Assembly: GCA_016721015.1 (NCBI GenBank) | Contig: JADKJL010000011.1 | Span: 310,001-374,000 of the forward strand | Length of the DNA: 64,000 nucleotides | Direction: 5' to 3' | DNA from: Lysobacterales bacterium | GTDB taxonomy: Bacteria > Pseudomonadota > Gammaproteobacteria > Xanthomonadales > Rhodanobacteraceae | Shown here: positions 1-8,484 of the stretch, one piece after another | Numbering within the stretch: position 1 is the stretch's first letter | Layout of the letters: the number at the start of each line of letters is the position of its first letter | Position numbers and translations under genes: made by a program | The notes under the pieces: model-generated | What the model was told of the DNA's origin: nothing | Databases searched by the model: none | What the model saw: the letters and a program-made list of their open reading frames with translations, nothing else

Positions 1-164
1 CCGACGATCGCGCCATAGCGAAGCTTGACGCCGCGTTCACCCTGATCGACGGTGTACCAGCTGCCGAACACGATCGACAGCAGCAAGATGGCGATGATCA
101 GACCGATCACGCCCATGGAAATGAAGCGGTTCGACTGGCCCATGAAGGCGGCGGGTCGGTTCAT
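1..164 (-). CDS. Prohibitin/SPFH-domain membrane protein, N-terminal part only
   Basis: Only the first 54 codons are in the window; the gene runs off the left edge. The protein starts with a short polar stretch, has one transmembrane helix at about residues 18-36 (GVIGLIIAILLLSIVFG), then reads YTVDQGERGVKLRYGAIV. That last motif is the usual entry to the SPFH/band-7 domain of bacterial prohibitin-like proteins, which form membrane-anchored oligomers and often associate with the FtsH protease. The start at 164 is supported by a GGGGA ribosome-binding site nine bases upstream. A 33-codon membrane ORF lies 36 bases upstream on the same strand and may be cotranscribed. The family call rests on this short N-terminus, so a more specific name is not justified. 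Confidence 0.7.
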   Translation of the reverse strand, partial: MNRPAAFMGQSNRFISMGVIGLIIAILLLSIVFGSWYTVDQGERGVKLRYGAIV

Positions 165-200
165 GTGTTTCCCCTTTGCAAAGATTCCGGTTTTTATGAA

Positions 201-302
201 TCAGCGATTCTTGCGCGTGAAATCCTGATAGAAGGCGATGAAGCCGCGCACGATCAGGGCGACGATGACCAGTCCGCCCACGACCTCGACAAGTACTCCC
301 AT
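201..302 (-). CDS. 33-residue single-span membrane miniprotein
   Basis: This ORF encodes 33 residues starting MGVLVEVVGGLVIVALIVRG and ending FTRKNR. About 20 hydrophobic residues (4-24) form one membrane span, and the basic tail predicts an N-out/C-in orientation. A GGGAG ribosome-binding site sits 8 bases before the ATG, which is the main reason to believe it is translated. It lies 36 bases upstream of, and in the same direction as, the prohibitin-like gene, so it may be a small partner of that complex. No function can be assigned from sequence. It could also be a chance hydrophobic ORF, but the good SD and tight spacing argue for a real gene. Confidence 0.55.
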   Translation of the reverse strand: MGVLVEVVGGLVIVALIVRGFIAFYQDFTRKNR

Positions 303-395
303 TGCAGACTCCCTGATTGCCGGCGTCGGGCCGGTCGATCAAACATGATGCAGCGATGAAGCAGGTTCAAGCGTGTTTGATGCCATGTTCAAGCA

Positions 396-1286
396 TCAGT
401 GCGCTGCCGCCCGATAGGTTTTCTCGCCGGCTGCCACGCGCAGCTTCAGGCGATTCTCCGGCGGCGCGGTCGGACACACGACATGCGGAGACAACGCGCA
501 GGGAGGATTGAAGGCCTTGTTGAAATCGAGCACGAGCTTGCCATCCCTGGCCGGGTCGGCATAGAGGAAACGGGCGGCGGGATAGGTTTCCTTGCCGCTG
601 GTCTGATCGGTGAAGATGAAGAACAACTGGCCGTCATCTTCAAGCACCGGCTGCAATTCGAAGCGCTGGCCATCGCGTTCGAACACGGCCTTGCCCGGTA
701 CCGGCGCCTTCTCCAGCGTGTTGATGATGGTCATCAGCTCGATTTCGTGGGCAGGCTCGAATGCCTGCCAGTCGGCTTCGATGCGCCACGATGGATCGAT
801 CGCGAATGTGTCGATGCCGGTGAAGGATTGCCGTTGCGCAGATTGGGGATCGCGAAAGCGCCAGCCGATCAGGTCATTCATGCGCACGAGGTAGAACCAG
901 GTATCGCCGATGTCGATCCGCGTCGGCTTGGCGCCGCCGGCGTTGTCCTTGAGCTTGACCTTGCCCTTGATCGGTTGGCCGTCGATCGTCGCACCACTGC
1001 CCCGTTCGGCGCGAAAGGTTGCACTGCCGGCCTTGTCGACGATCAGCGTGCCCAGGTGCGCCGGGCCCCTGGGCAGGACGATCGTGTTGCTGTCCGCCGA
1101 GCCGATCGTGCTTTTGCCGAGATTGACGATGCCCGAACCCGCATAGCTGAACCAGCCATCCGGCTTCTTCAGCGATTCGACGCGATCCGTGCGCCATTGT
1201 TCGATTGATTGGGTGTAATCATCAGTGGCCCAGGCAAGGCGTTGATTGGCGAGCAGGAAAACCAGCATCAGCAGTGTGAAGCGCAT
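396..1286 (-). CDS. DUF1684 family exported protein
   Basis: The protein is about 296 residues. The C-terminal half carries DUF1684 hallmarks: GKLVLDFNKAFNPPCALSP, a second cysteine a few residues on (VVCPTAPPENRL) and VAAGEKTY at the end. The chosen start (MRFTLLMLVFLLANQRLAWA) gives a clean signal peptide; an in-frame ATG four codons earlier (1298) is possible. Neither has a strong ribosome-binding site. DUF1684 proteins are widespread in bacteria and have no established biochemical activity. The gene lies 78 bases downstream of the 1365-2465 gene on the same strand and may share its transcript. Confidence 0.8.
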   Translation of the reverse strand: MRFTLLMLVFLLANQRLAWATDDYTQSIEQWRTDRVESLKKPDGWFSYAGSGIVNLGKSTIGSADSNTIVLPRGPAHLGTLIVDKAGSATFRAERGSGATIDGQPIKGKVKLKDNAGGAKPTRIDIGDTWFYLVRMNDLIGWRFRDPQSAQRQSFTGIDTFAIDPSWRIEADWQAFEPAHEIELMTIINTLEKAPVPGKAVFERDGQRFELQPVLEDDGQLFFIFTDQTSGKETYPAARFLYADPARDGKLVLDFNKAFNPPCALSPHVVCPTAPPENRLKLRVAAGEKTYRAAAH

Positions 1287-1364
1287 GGGGTCGGCCATTC
1301 GACAGGATCGACCGCCAGTATAGGAGCGCACGCGCTTGGAGACGACTGCCCGTGATGGTCGCGC

Positions 1365-2465
1365 CTATGGCGACGACTCGAAGCCGTTGGCGAAAATCAG
1401 GTCGGAGACAACCACGGTGCTGCGAACGCATTCCCAGGTTTCGCCGATGCGCGGCCCGGTATTGATCACATCGAAATGACTGACCAGAACCGCTGTCGAG
1501 CCGTTCGCACCGTTCCAGAAGGTCTGCGAGGTGATGCCGAGCGTGCTCCATTTTGCCGTCGTGTAGCGATCGGTTTCGAAGGTCAGGGCGATATCGCCGC
1601 CATCGGCGAGGACAATGCCGTAGCGTTGCATGGTGCGCAGGATGACCTGGCCCGCCGCACTGTAGCCACTCATGTTGAAGTTCGATTTGAGTCGCATGCG
1701 TACTCCATACGGAACCGTGTTGCTCGGTCCGCTCGGCCCGCCGGCATGCGAGGCCGGGCGTACGTAGAGTCGGCCACCGACACCGCCGAGCGATGCATCC
1801 GTGGCCATGCGTCCGTTCGGCAGGACAAAGCGGATCGCGTGGCCAAGATCGGAATCGGCTACGCCGACATTGGCGGCGACTTCATCGGCATTGACCAGCA
1901 GCGGCGCAATCGGAAAACCGGCCGCGTCCGCACCCGTGCAATGTTCGCCGCGACCTTCCGGCGGATATACCGCGGACAGTTGCCAGATCACCAGGCAGCG
2001 TGCGTCGAGTACGCCCGCGGAATAATTGCCGGAATACAGTTCGTAGAGCAGGTTGCCCTGGCGCACGAGCAGGTGACAGTCCTCGCCTTCGTTGTCGCAG
2101 CTCAGGCCGCTCTGGCCCTCGAAGGCGGCGCCGGCCGGTACCGGCATGCTGGCCGGCAGGTCCTCGCAGTCGGGGTCGTAGTACTCGCCTTCCTCGTGGT
2201 GTGGAACGATCGACACCATCGGTGAGCCCGCGGGCGCATCGGGAAAGGTCTGCAACGAGAAATCGATCTGGAACTTGTTGCCATTGCCCCAGCCGCCGAG
2301 GCCGATCAGGGCGTTGATCATCGCGCTGGAATTGGGATCCAGCGGGGCCGCTGCGATGTTCTGGTGCCAGACCGAAGCGGCCGGAAACCGGGGTGGTGGA
2401 TTGGCCACGGCGATGGCCGGGATCAACACGAACAGCGCAACAAGGGTCTGACCGGGAATTTTCAT
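1365..2465 (-). CDS. Secreted protein of unknown function with FANGFE-type C-terminal tail
   Basis: The ATG at 2465 has a GGAG ribosome-binding site eight bases upstream and opens a classical signal peptide (MKIPGQTLVALFVLIPAIAVA, cleavage near residue 21). The mature 345-residue protein begins PPPRFPAASVWHQNIAAAPLD, contains several Cys (CEDL, CDNEGEDCHLL, CLV, CTGAD) that could form disulfides, and ends SDLIFANGFESSP. The short D-x-IF-x-x-GFE ending recurs on many otherwise unrelated secreted proteins of Lysobacterales and related gammaproteobacteria, from general recollection; its role is not established. No catalytic motif is recognised. The upstream 210 bases hold no obvious gene. Confidence 0.7.
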   Translation of the reverse strand: MKIPGQTLVALFVLIPAIAVANPPPRFPAASVWHQNIAAAPLDPNSSAMINALIGLGGWGNGNKFQIDFSLQTFPDAPAGSPMVSIVPHHEEGEYYDPDCEDLPASMPVPAGAAFEGQSGLSCDNEGEDCHLLVRQGNLLYELYSGNYSAGVLDARCLVIWQLSAVYPPEGRGEHCTGADAAGFPIAPLLVNADEVAANVGVADSDLGHAIRFVLPNGRMATDASLGGVGGRLYVRPASHAGGPSGPSNTVPYGVRMRLKSNFNMSGYSAAGQVILRTMQRYGIVLADGGDIALTFETDRYTTAKWSTLGITSQTFWNGANGSTAVLVSHFDVINTGPRIGETWECVRSTVVVSDLIFANGFESSP

Positions 2466-2678
2466 GCATCTGCTCCGCTGGCCTCGATGACCGGGCGATC
2501 GCGGATCCGCTTGCCGCGACGACGCCCGGTTGGATCCACAATATCTTGCAGGCTGGCATGAGCCTGAGCGTGCAGGATGCACCAAAAGCAGAGGTGAATC
2601 TGCCGGATACGTTTCGTTTCGGCGGAATTTGACCGAATCCAGGCAGGTGCGGACGGGACGCAGATCGGCGGCTGGGTG

Positions 2679-3614
2679 TCAGTCCAGCGCGTAACCGAAC
2701 TGCTGGCGGAACTGGTCGCTGAACTCGTCGTAGTCGAAGCGCTGGTTCTGCGTGCCCGGATGCTCGACCTTGAGTGCGCCCATCAGGTTGCCGATGCGGC
2801 CAATCGTCATCCAGTCGTAACCTTTCATGATGCCGTGGATCAGGCCGGCGCGGAATGCATCGCCACAACCGGTCGGATCGGTGATGCGGCGCTCATGCGC
2901 GGGTGCAACATCGAGGGTCTTGCCGTCGGTGTGGATCTTTGCGCCTTTCGGGCCGCAGGTCGTGATGTAGGCCTTGACCCGGCTGGCGATTTCCGATTCG
3001 TTCCAGCCGGTGCGTTCCTGCAGCAGGTTCGATTCGTAATCGTTGACGGTGACGTAGTCGGCCTGCTCGATGAAATGGCGCAGTTCCTCGCCATTGAACA
3101 GCGGCATGGCCTGGCCCGGGTCGAAGATGAAGGGAATGCCGCCAGCGCGGAACTCCTCGGCATTCTGCAGCATGCCTTCGCGTCCATCGGGACTGACGAT
3201 GCCGAACTCGACGCCTTCCACGTTGCGCACGTGGTTTTCGTACGAGCGCATCATCGCGCCTGGATGGAAGGCGGTGATCTGGTTGTTGTCGAGGTCGGTG
3301 GTGATGAAGGCCTGCGGCGTGAACAGGTCGCCGAGCTCCTTGACCTGGTCGAGGCGGATCCCGCATTCCTCGAAATGCTCGCGATACGGCCCGAAATCCT
3401 GGCCGACCGTCGCCATCGGCAGCGGGTTTCCGCCCAGCAGCTTCAGGTTGTAGGCGATATTGCCGGCGCAGCCGCCGAATTCGCGGCGCATGCGCGGAAC
3501 CAGAAACGACACGTTGAGGATGTGCACCTTGTCCGGCAGGATGTGGTTCTTGAACTGATCCGGAAAGACCATGATGGTGTCGTAGGCGAGTGAACCGCAG
3601 ATCAGTGCCGACAT
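2679..3614 (-). CDS. PfkB-family carbohydrate/nucleoside kinase
   Basis: This is a 311-residue ribokinase-fold kinase. The N-terminal glycine pair region (FGGCAGNIAYNLKLLGG) and the C-terminal PfkB signature DPTGCGDAFRAGLI, with the catalytic Asp in the GCGD segment, are intact. The ATG at 3614 is preceded by AGGGG at an eight-base spacing and gives MSALICGSLAYDTIM, a normal N-terminus for the family. In xanthomonads similar proteins are annotated as adenosine kinase or sugar kinase; sequence alone does not settle the substrate. It is divergent from mreB and shares a 319-base intergenic region with it. Confidence 0.85.
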   Translation of the reverse strand: MSALICGSLAYDTIMVFPDQFKNHILPDKVHILNVSFLVPRMRREFGGCAGNIAYNLKLLGGNPLPMATVGQDFGPYREHFEECGIRLDQVKELGDLFTPQAFITTDLDNNQITAFHPGAMMRSYENHVRNVEGVEFGIVSPDGREGMLQNAEEFRAGGIPFIFDPGQAMPLFNGEELRHFIEQADYVTVNDYESNLLQERTGWNESEIASRVKAYITTCGPKGAKIHTDGKTLDVAPAHERRITDPTGCGDAFRAGLIHGIMKGYDWMTIGRIGNLMGALKVEHPGTQNQRFDYDEFSDQFRQQFGYALD

Positions 3615-3854
3615 CGAGTGAACCCCTGGATGGCTGGATGCGCATGGTCGCCACGAACACGGTGATGCCTGTTCCGGGCGGCGCACAAAGGATGCGATCT
3701 TGCCCGAGTTTGCCTTTGGACGCACGCGATACGGTGCCTCGATCCCGTGATGTCGACGCGCAATCGGCGCGATGTGCGCACGTGCAATGACCCGGTTGCT
3801 GCGAACCCGATCCGGCGAACCGCGCCAATAGCAGCTTTTTAACGGCGAATTGGC

Positions 3855-3883
3855 TTGCCTGCAAGGTTGGCCGTCTCTAGACT
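3855..3883 (+). promoter_or_regulatory. Candidate sigma-70 promoter of mreB
   Basis: TTGCCT (3855-3860) and TAGACT (3878-3883) are separated by exactly 17 bases and lie about 50 bases before the mreB ATG. The rest of the 319-base divergent region (3615-3933) holds no convincing gene; an AT-rich GCTTTTTAACGG patch sits just upstream. The motif match is good but no transcript data support it. Confidence 0.45.
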
Positions 3884-3933
3884 GTCGCGTTTCCTGCGGC
3901 TTCCGCAGCGCCATCTCCAGGTCCAGTCCCCTC

Positions 3934-4980
3934 ATGTTCAAAGGTTTGCGTGGTCTCTTTTCAAATGACCTGTCGATCGATCTCGGCACGGCCAACACCC
4001 TGATCTATGTCCGCGGCCAGGGCATCGTCCTCAATGAGCCTTCGGTCGTCGCGATCCGCCAGGATCGCGGACCCGGTGGCCCGCGCAGCATTGCTGCGGT
4101 CGGCTCGGATGCGAAGAAGATGCTCGGTCGCACGCCGGGCAACATCGTCACCGTGCGTCCGCTCAAGGATGGTGTGATTGCCGATTTCTCGATGACCGAG
4201 GAAATGCTCAAGCAGTTCATCCGCAAGGTGCACCGCTCGCGCATGTTCCGGCCGAGTCCGCGCGTGCTCGTGTGCGTGCCCTGTGGCTCGACCCAGGTCG
4301 AGCGTCGTGCGATCAAGGAATCCGCTGAAAGCGCCGGTGCGCGTGATGTGTTCCTGGTCGAGGAGCCGATGGCCGCGGCGATCGGTGCCGGTATCCCGGT
4401 CGGCGAAGCGCGCGGTTCGATGGTGCTTGATATCGGCGGTGGCACCTCCGAGGTTGCCGTGATCTCGCTGAATGGCATCGTCTATGCGCAATCAGTGCGC
4501 ATTGGCGGCGACCGTTTCGACGAGGCGATCATCAACTACGTGCGCCGAAATCATGGAACGCTCATTGGCGAATCGACCGCCGAACGCATCAAGATGGAAG
4601 TCGGCTGCGCATTCCCGCAATCGGAAGTGCGGGAGATCGAGGTGTCCGGGCGCAATCTCGCCGAGGGTGTGCCGCGCATGTTCACGGTCAACTCGAACGA
4701 AATCCTCGAAGCCCTGCACGAACCGCTGTCGGGCATTGTCAGTGCCGTGCGCAGCGCGCTTGAGCAGACCCCGCCCGAACTGTGCTCGGACGTTGCCGAA
4801 CGCGGCATCGTGCTGACCGGTGGCGGTGCCCTGCTGCGCGATATCGATCGCCTCCTTTCAGAAGAAACCGGCCTGCATGTGCATGTCGCCGACGAGCCGC
4901 TGACCTGTGTCGCCCGCGGTGGCGGACGCGCTCTCGAGCTGGTCGATCAGCACGGTGGTGACTTCTTCGCGCACGAGTGA
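3934..4980 (+). CDS. mreB: Rod shape-determining actin homologue MreB
   Basis: MreB is the cytoplasmic actin-like ATPase that guides the elongasome. The 348-residue length matches E. coli (347). The phosphate-1 loop IDLGTANTLIY begins at residue 15, the second nucleotide-binding loop LDIGGGTSEVAVIS at about 165, and the C-terminal adenosine motif GIVLTGGGALLRDID is present. The start MFKGLRGLFSNDLSIDLG carries the amphipathic N-terminal helix typical of proteobacterial MreB; the longer reading frame upstream is not needed. It heads the mre-mrd-rodA cluster, but unlike the later genes it is separated from mreC by 206 bases containing a mobile-repeat-like element. Confidence 0.97.
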   Translation: MFKGLRGLFSNDLSIDLGTANTLIYVRGQGIVLNEPSVVAIRQDRGPGGPRSIAAVGSDAKKMLGRTPGNIVTVRPLKDGVIADFSMTEEMLKQFIRKVHRSRMFRPSPRVLVCVPCGSTQVERRAIKESAESAGARDVFLVEEPMAAAIGAGIPVGEARGSMVLDIGGGTSEVAVISLNGIVYAQSVRIGGDRFDEAIINYVRRNHGTLIGESTAERIKMEVGCAFPQSEVREIEVSGRNLAEGVPRMFTVNSNEILEALHEPLSGIVSAVRSALEQTPPELCSDVAERGIVLTGGGALLRDIDRLLSEETGLHVHVADEPLTCVARGGGRALELVDQHGGDFFAHE

Positions 4981-4992
4981 CGGCGTGTGACT

Positions 4993-5180
4993 GGCAGCCT
5001 GTCGGACTTGATTCGACCGGGCTGCGAATCCGTCTGAACGACCCATGTTTCCGCCGCTTTTTGACCCCTGGCACCACTATGGGCCTGCAAATCGACATAG
5101 TCTGTCCTCGCCCAGCCGAATTCTCGCCTCCACCGGCCAAGTCCGACAGGCTGCCCGGGCAACGTTGATCAAGTGGCGCA
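4993..5180. repeat. MITE-like element, copy 1, between mreB and mreC
   Basis: An 18-base perfect terminal inverted repeat, GGCAGCCTGTCGGACTTG at 4993-5010 and its complement at 5138-5155, bounds 163 bases without coding capacity. A diverged copy lies at 50627-50810, sharing both ends, internal blocks (GGGCTGCGAA, CGTCTGAACG, CTCGCCCAGCCGAA) and the tail GATCAAGTGGC just beyond the right repeat. Two copies plus inverted ends indicate a non-autonomous mobile element or a folded dispersed repeat. It fills nearly the whole mreB-mreC gap. No transposase for it is visible in the window. Confidence 0.75.
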
Positions 5181-5186
5181 ACCGTC

Positions 5187-6113
5187 ATGCCCCTCTCAAG
5201 TCCTGACAAGGTTTCCCTGTTTGCCGAAGGTGCGGTCAGCACCGCGCGCCTGATCGCCTATCTGACCCTGGCGATGATCGTCATGGTCATCGACCATCGC
5301 GGCAACTATCTCGAGCACATGCGTACATTGGCCGGGACACTGATCGAGCCGGTTTACCGGATCGCCGCGCTGCCCTCTGATGTCGCGCGTGCGGGACGGC
5401 TCGCGGTCGCGACCCAGACCCAACTGGTGGATGAGAACCGGGATCTTCGCGAAGCCTTGCTGCTGGCCCAGGTGCGCCTGAACCGGATGTCGGCGCTGAC
5501 TGCGCAGAACGATCGCCTGAAGAAGCTGCTCGATGTGCAGAACGAGCTCGGTCTCGGCGTGCAGCTTGCACGCCTGATCGACATCGATCTGGATCCTTTC
5601 CGCCACCGTATCGTGCTCGATGCCGGCAGCGCGCAGATGATCAAGGTGGGCCAGCCCGTACTCGATGCATTCGGCATCATGGGCCAGATTGTCGAAGTGT
5701 TGCCGCACACGTCGGTGGCGTTGTTGATCACCGATCCGACCCACGCGATCCCGGTCACGGTCACACGCACCGGCTTGCGCACGATCGCGTACGGTACGGG
5801 CGCGATCGATCGCCTGCAACTGCCGAACATCCCGATCAGCGCCGACATCAAGGTCGGTGACGAGCTGGTCACCTCCGGGCTTGGCGGCCGCTTTCCGGCA
5901 GGGTTTCCGGTCGGCGAGATCATCGAGGTGAGCAACGACGAGAGCGGCATGTTCGCCGCGGCGATGGCCAAGCCCGCGGCGGCACTTGATCGCAGTGGCG
6001 AAGTACTGCTTCTGCAAGATCTGCCGCAAGCGATGGGCCCACCCGCGCCGACCGAACCCGGCAAGGAGCAACCTGATTCGTCCGCCACCTCGCTGCCATC
6101 GGGAGCGCATTGA
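5187..6113 (+). CDS. mreC: Rod shape-determining protein MreC
   Basis: MreC is the bitopic periplasmic scaffold linking MreB to PBP2/RodA. The 308-residue protein has a cytoplasmic start, a membrane helix at about residues 18-35 (LIAYLTLAMIVMVIDHRG), a coiled-coil around 60-105 (QTQLVDENRDLREALLLAQV) and the beta-barrel region with conserved VIGRID-like and GLGGRFPAGFPVGEI segments. The last 25 residues are Pro/Glu-rich and disordered. No strong ribosome-binding site precedes the ATG; the start was chosen from the expected N-terminus. The stop overlaps the mreD start as TGATG, so mreC and mreD are translationally coupled. Confidence 0.95.
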   Translation: MPLSSPDKVSLFAEGAVSTARLIAYLTLAMIVMVIDHRGNYLEHMRTLAGTLIEPVYRIAALPSDVARAGRLAVATQTQLVDENRDLREALLLAQVRLNRMSALTAQNDRLKKLLDVQNELGLGVQLARLIDIDLDPFRHRIVLDAGSAQMIKVGQPVLDAFGIMGQIVEVLPHTSVALLITDPTHAIPVTVTRTGLRTIAYGTGAIDRLQLPNIPISADIKVGDELVTSGLGGRFPAGFPVGEIIEVSNDESGMFAAAMAKPAAALDRSGEVLLLQDLPQAMGPPAPTEPGKEQPDSSATSLPSGAH

Positions 6114-6604
6114 TGAATCGCCGTCGCGTGCAGATGCTCATTTTTGTCGGCAGCATCGTGCTCGCCTTCCTGCTCCAGTTGACCCCGCTGCCGCAGGCGT
6201 TGCTGCCATTGAAACCCTATTGGATCGCGCTCGTGCTGATCTACTGGTCGATCGAAACACCGGAACGCGTGGGCCTTGGTTTTGCCTTCGTGATCGGTCT
6301 GTGCGGTGACCTGTTGACCGGGCAATTGCTCGGCGAGCAGGCCCTGCGACTGATCGTGCTGATCTTCATCGTGCTGCGTTTCCGCTCGCGCCTGCGGTTC
6401 TTTCCGGTCAGCCAGCAGGCCCTGGCCGTATTTGCCTTGCTCCTCAATGACCGCATCGTCGTGATCATGGTGCGCGGTTTTTCAGGGGATCCGATTCCTT
6501 CGATAGGCTTCTGGGTGTCCCCGGTCATTGGCATGCTGGCCTGGCCGTTCGTGTTCCTGCTGCTCGACGACATGCGCGCCCGGATCCGTGCGCGCGAGAC
6601 ATGA
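6113..6604 (+). CDS. mreD: Rod shape-determining protein MreD
   Basis: MreD is a small inner-membrane protein of the elongasome. The 163 residues form five or six membrane helices, with family features LTPLPQALLPLKPYWIALVL near the N-terminus and GLCGDLLTGQLLGEQAL in the middle. The ATG at 6113 overlaps the mreC stop (TGATG); a TTG one codon earlier is less likely. Its stop overlaps the next gene's start (ATGA at 6601-6604), consistent with coupled translation through mreC-mreD-mrdA-rodA. Confidence 0.93.
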   Translation: MNRRRVQMLIFVGSIVLAFLLQLTPLPQALLPLKPYWIALVLIYWSIETPERVGLGFAFVIGLCGDLLTGQLLGEQALRLIVLIFIVLRFRSRLRFFPVSQQALAVFALLLNDRIVVIMVRGFSGDPIPSIGFWVSPVIGMLAWPFVFLLLDDMRARIRARET

Positions 6605-8484
6605 AATTCAGGCCGATCAAGGATGGACGCCAAGAAGCGGCCGTGTTCATGCGCAGGGCTGTGGTTGGATTCCTGCTGATCATTCTCGCGCTGGTCTCCC
6701 TTGGCATGCGCTTCTGGTACCTGCAGGTGTCCCGGCATGAAGAATTCCAGTCACGCTCGGACGCCAATCGCATCCTGACCCGCCCGCTGGCTCCGGCACG
6801 CGGCCTCATCTACGACCGCAACGGCGTGCTGTTGGCCGAGAACGTCGCCGCATTTCGTCTCGAAGTAGTGCCCGAACAGGTGACTGACATGGATGCCCTG
6901 TTGCAGGGGCTGAGCGACACCATGGGCGTCAGCGAGGATGACGTTGCCCGCTTCAAGGCCTTGGTCAAGTCGAAGCGTTCGTACCAGAGCGTGCCGCTGC
7001 GTCTCAAGCTCAGTGAGGAGGACATCGCCCTGTTTGCGGTCAATCGCTGGCGTTTTCCCAGTGTCGATGTGGTTCCATACCTGACCCGCTACTATCCGAA
7101 AGGTGCCGAGTTCGGCCATCTGGTCGGTTACGTTGGACGTATCGACGCGGCCGATGTCGAGCGCCTTGACGCCTCGCTGTACGCCGGCACGACGCACGCC
7201 GGCAAAACCGGTATCGAGCGTTCCTACGAGGAGTTGCTGCACGGACAACCGGGTTATGAACTGGTCGAAGTCAATGCGGATCGACGTCCGTTGCGGGTCA
7301 TCGACCGCGTCGCACCGACACCGGGGAAGAATCTCTACCTGAGCGTCGATACGCGGATCCAGGAAGCCGGCGTGGCCGCGTTCGAGGCGCGCGCAGGATC
7401 CTCGGTCGCGATCGATCCGCGCAATGGCGAGGTGCTGGCGATGATCAGCGTGCCGGGTTTCGACCCCAATCTTTTCGTCAATGGCATCAGCCAGGCCGAT
7501 TACAACGCCTTGCTCGACAACCCCGACAAGCCGCTGCTCGACCGTGCCCTGCGCGGCAGCTACGTGCCGGGGTCGACAGTCAAGCCGTTCCTTGCCGCGG
7601 CCGGGCTCGAACTGGGCGTGCGCAAGCCCTCGGACACGATTGTCTCGACTGGCGAGTTCTTCATTCCCGGACAGAAGCGCGGCTATCGCGATGTTCGCGC
7701 CGGCGGCCATGGCCGGGTCGACCTGGTGCAGTCGCTGGCGCAATCGGTCAATACCTACTATTACGCGCTCGCCCTCGACATGGGCATCGACAGGCTCAGC
7801 GACTCGATGGCGAAATTTGGTTTCGGCAAGCCGACCGGGATTGATCTGGTCGGCGAGAGCGATGGCGTGCTGCCATCACGGGAATGGAAGCGGGCGCGCA
7901 TGAATCAGGCCTGGTATCCGGGCGAAACCGTGATTGCGGGTATCGGCCAGGGCTTCTGGGTGGTCACGCCGCTGCAGCTTGCGCATGGCGTGGCGATGCT
8001 CGCGGCCGGTGGCGTTTCCTATCAACCGCACCTGCTGCGAGCCACCCAGGATGGTATCGGTGACTCGCCGGTGACGATGCCGGCGGCACCGCCCGGCCCG
8101 GCGTTTTTCCGCAATCCGGCCAATTGGGATGCCGTCCGCGAAGGCATGATCGCCGTTGTCAACGGCCCGACCGGAACCGCGCGTACGATGGGCAACGGCT
8201 TTCCATTCGTCATTGCCGGCAAGAGCGGGACTGCCGAACGCTATTCGCGGACGAACGATGTGTGGCAGCACATTTCGCAGGTTGCGATCGAGCGCCATCA
8301 GGTTCTGTTCGAGGCGTTCACGCCGGCCGAGAGCCCGCGCATCGCGGCGATCGTTGCGCTTGAGGCCGGGCACGGCGGCGGACGTGACGCGGCGCCGATC
8401 GTGCGCAAGATGATGGATGCCTGGTTGCTCGATCAACCGATTCCGGAAACTCGCTTCGACAACGTGGAGGCGGCGAAGCCCTGA
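6601..8484 (+). CDS. mrdA: Peptidoglycan transpeptidase PBP2
   Basis: PBP2 is the class B transpeptidase that crosslinks side-wall peptidoglycan with RodA. The 627-residue protein has one membrane anchor at about 22-40, the class B pedestal domain (LAPARGLIYDRNG), and a transpeptidase domain with all three catalytic motifs: STVK with nucleophile Ser325, SVN at 382-384, and KSGT at 541-544. Length and architecture match E. coli PBP2 (633). It overlaps mreD by ATGA and its own stop overlaps rodA by one base, fitting its partnership with RodA. Confidence 0.96.
   Translation: MKFRPIKDGRQEAAVFMRRAVVGFLLIILALVSLGMRFWYLQVSRHEEFQSRSDANRILTRPLAPARGLIYDRNGVLLAENVAAFRLEVVPEQVTDMDALLQGLSDTMGVSEDDVARFKALVKSKRSYQSVPLRLKLSEEDIALFAVNRWRFPSVDVVPYLTRYYPKGAEFGHLVGYVGRIDAADVERLDASLYAGTTHAGKTGIERSYEELLHGQPGYELVEVNADRRPLRVIDRVAPTPGKNLYLSVDTRIQEAGVAAFEARAGSSVAIDPRNGEVLAMISVPGFDPNLFVNGISQADYNALLDNPDKPLLDRALRGSYVPGSTVKPFLAAAGLELGVRKPSDTIVSTGEFFIPGQKRGYRDVRAGGHGRVDLVQSLAQSVNTYYYALALDMGIDRLSDSMAKFGFGKPTGIDLVGESDGVLPSREWKRARMNQAWYPGETVIAGIGQGFWVVTPLQLAHGVAMLAAGGVSYQPHLLRATQDGIGDSPVTMPAAPPGPAFFRNPANWDAVREGMIAVVNGPTGTARTMGNGFPFVIAGKSGTAERYSRTNDVWQHISQVAIERHQVLFEAFTPAESPRIAAIVALEAGHGGGRDAAPIVRKMMDAWLLDQPIPETRFDNVEAAKP

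Noticed and set aside
399..1208. Long plus-strand open frame opposite the DUF1684 gene
   Set aside because: It is a high-GC antisense shadow without family features; the minus strand has a signal peptide and DUF1684 motifs.
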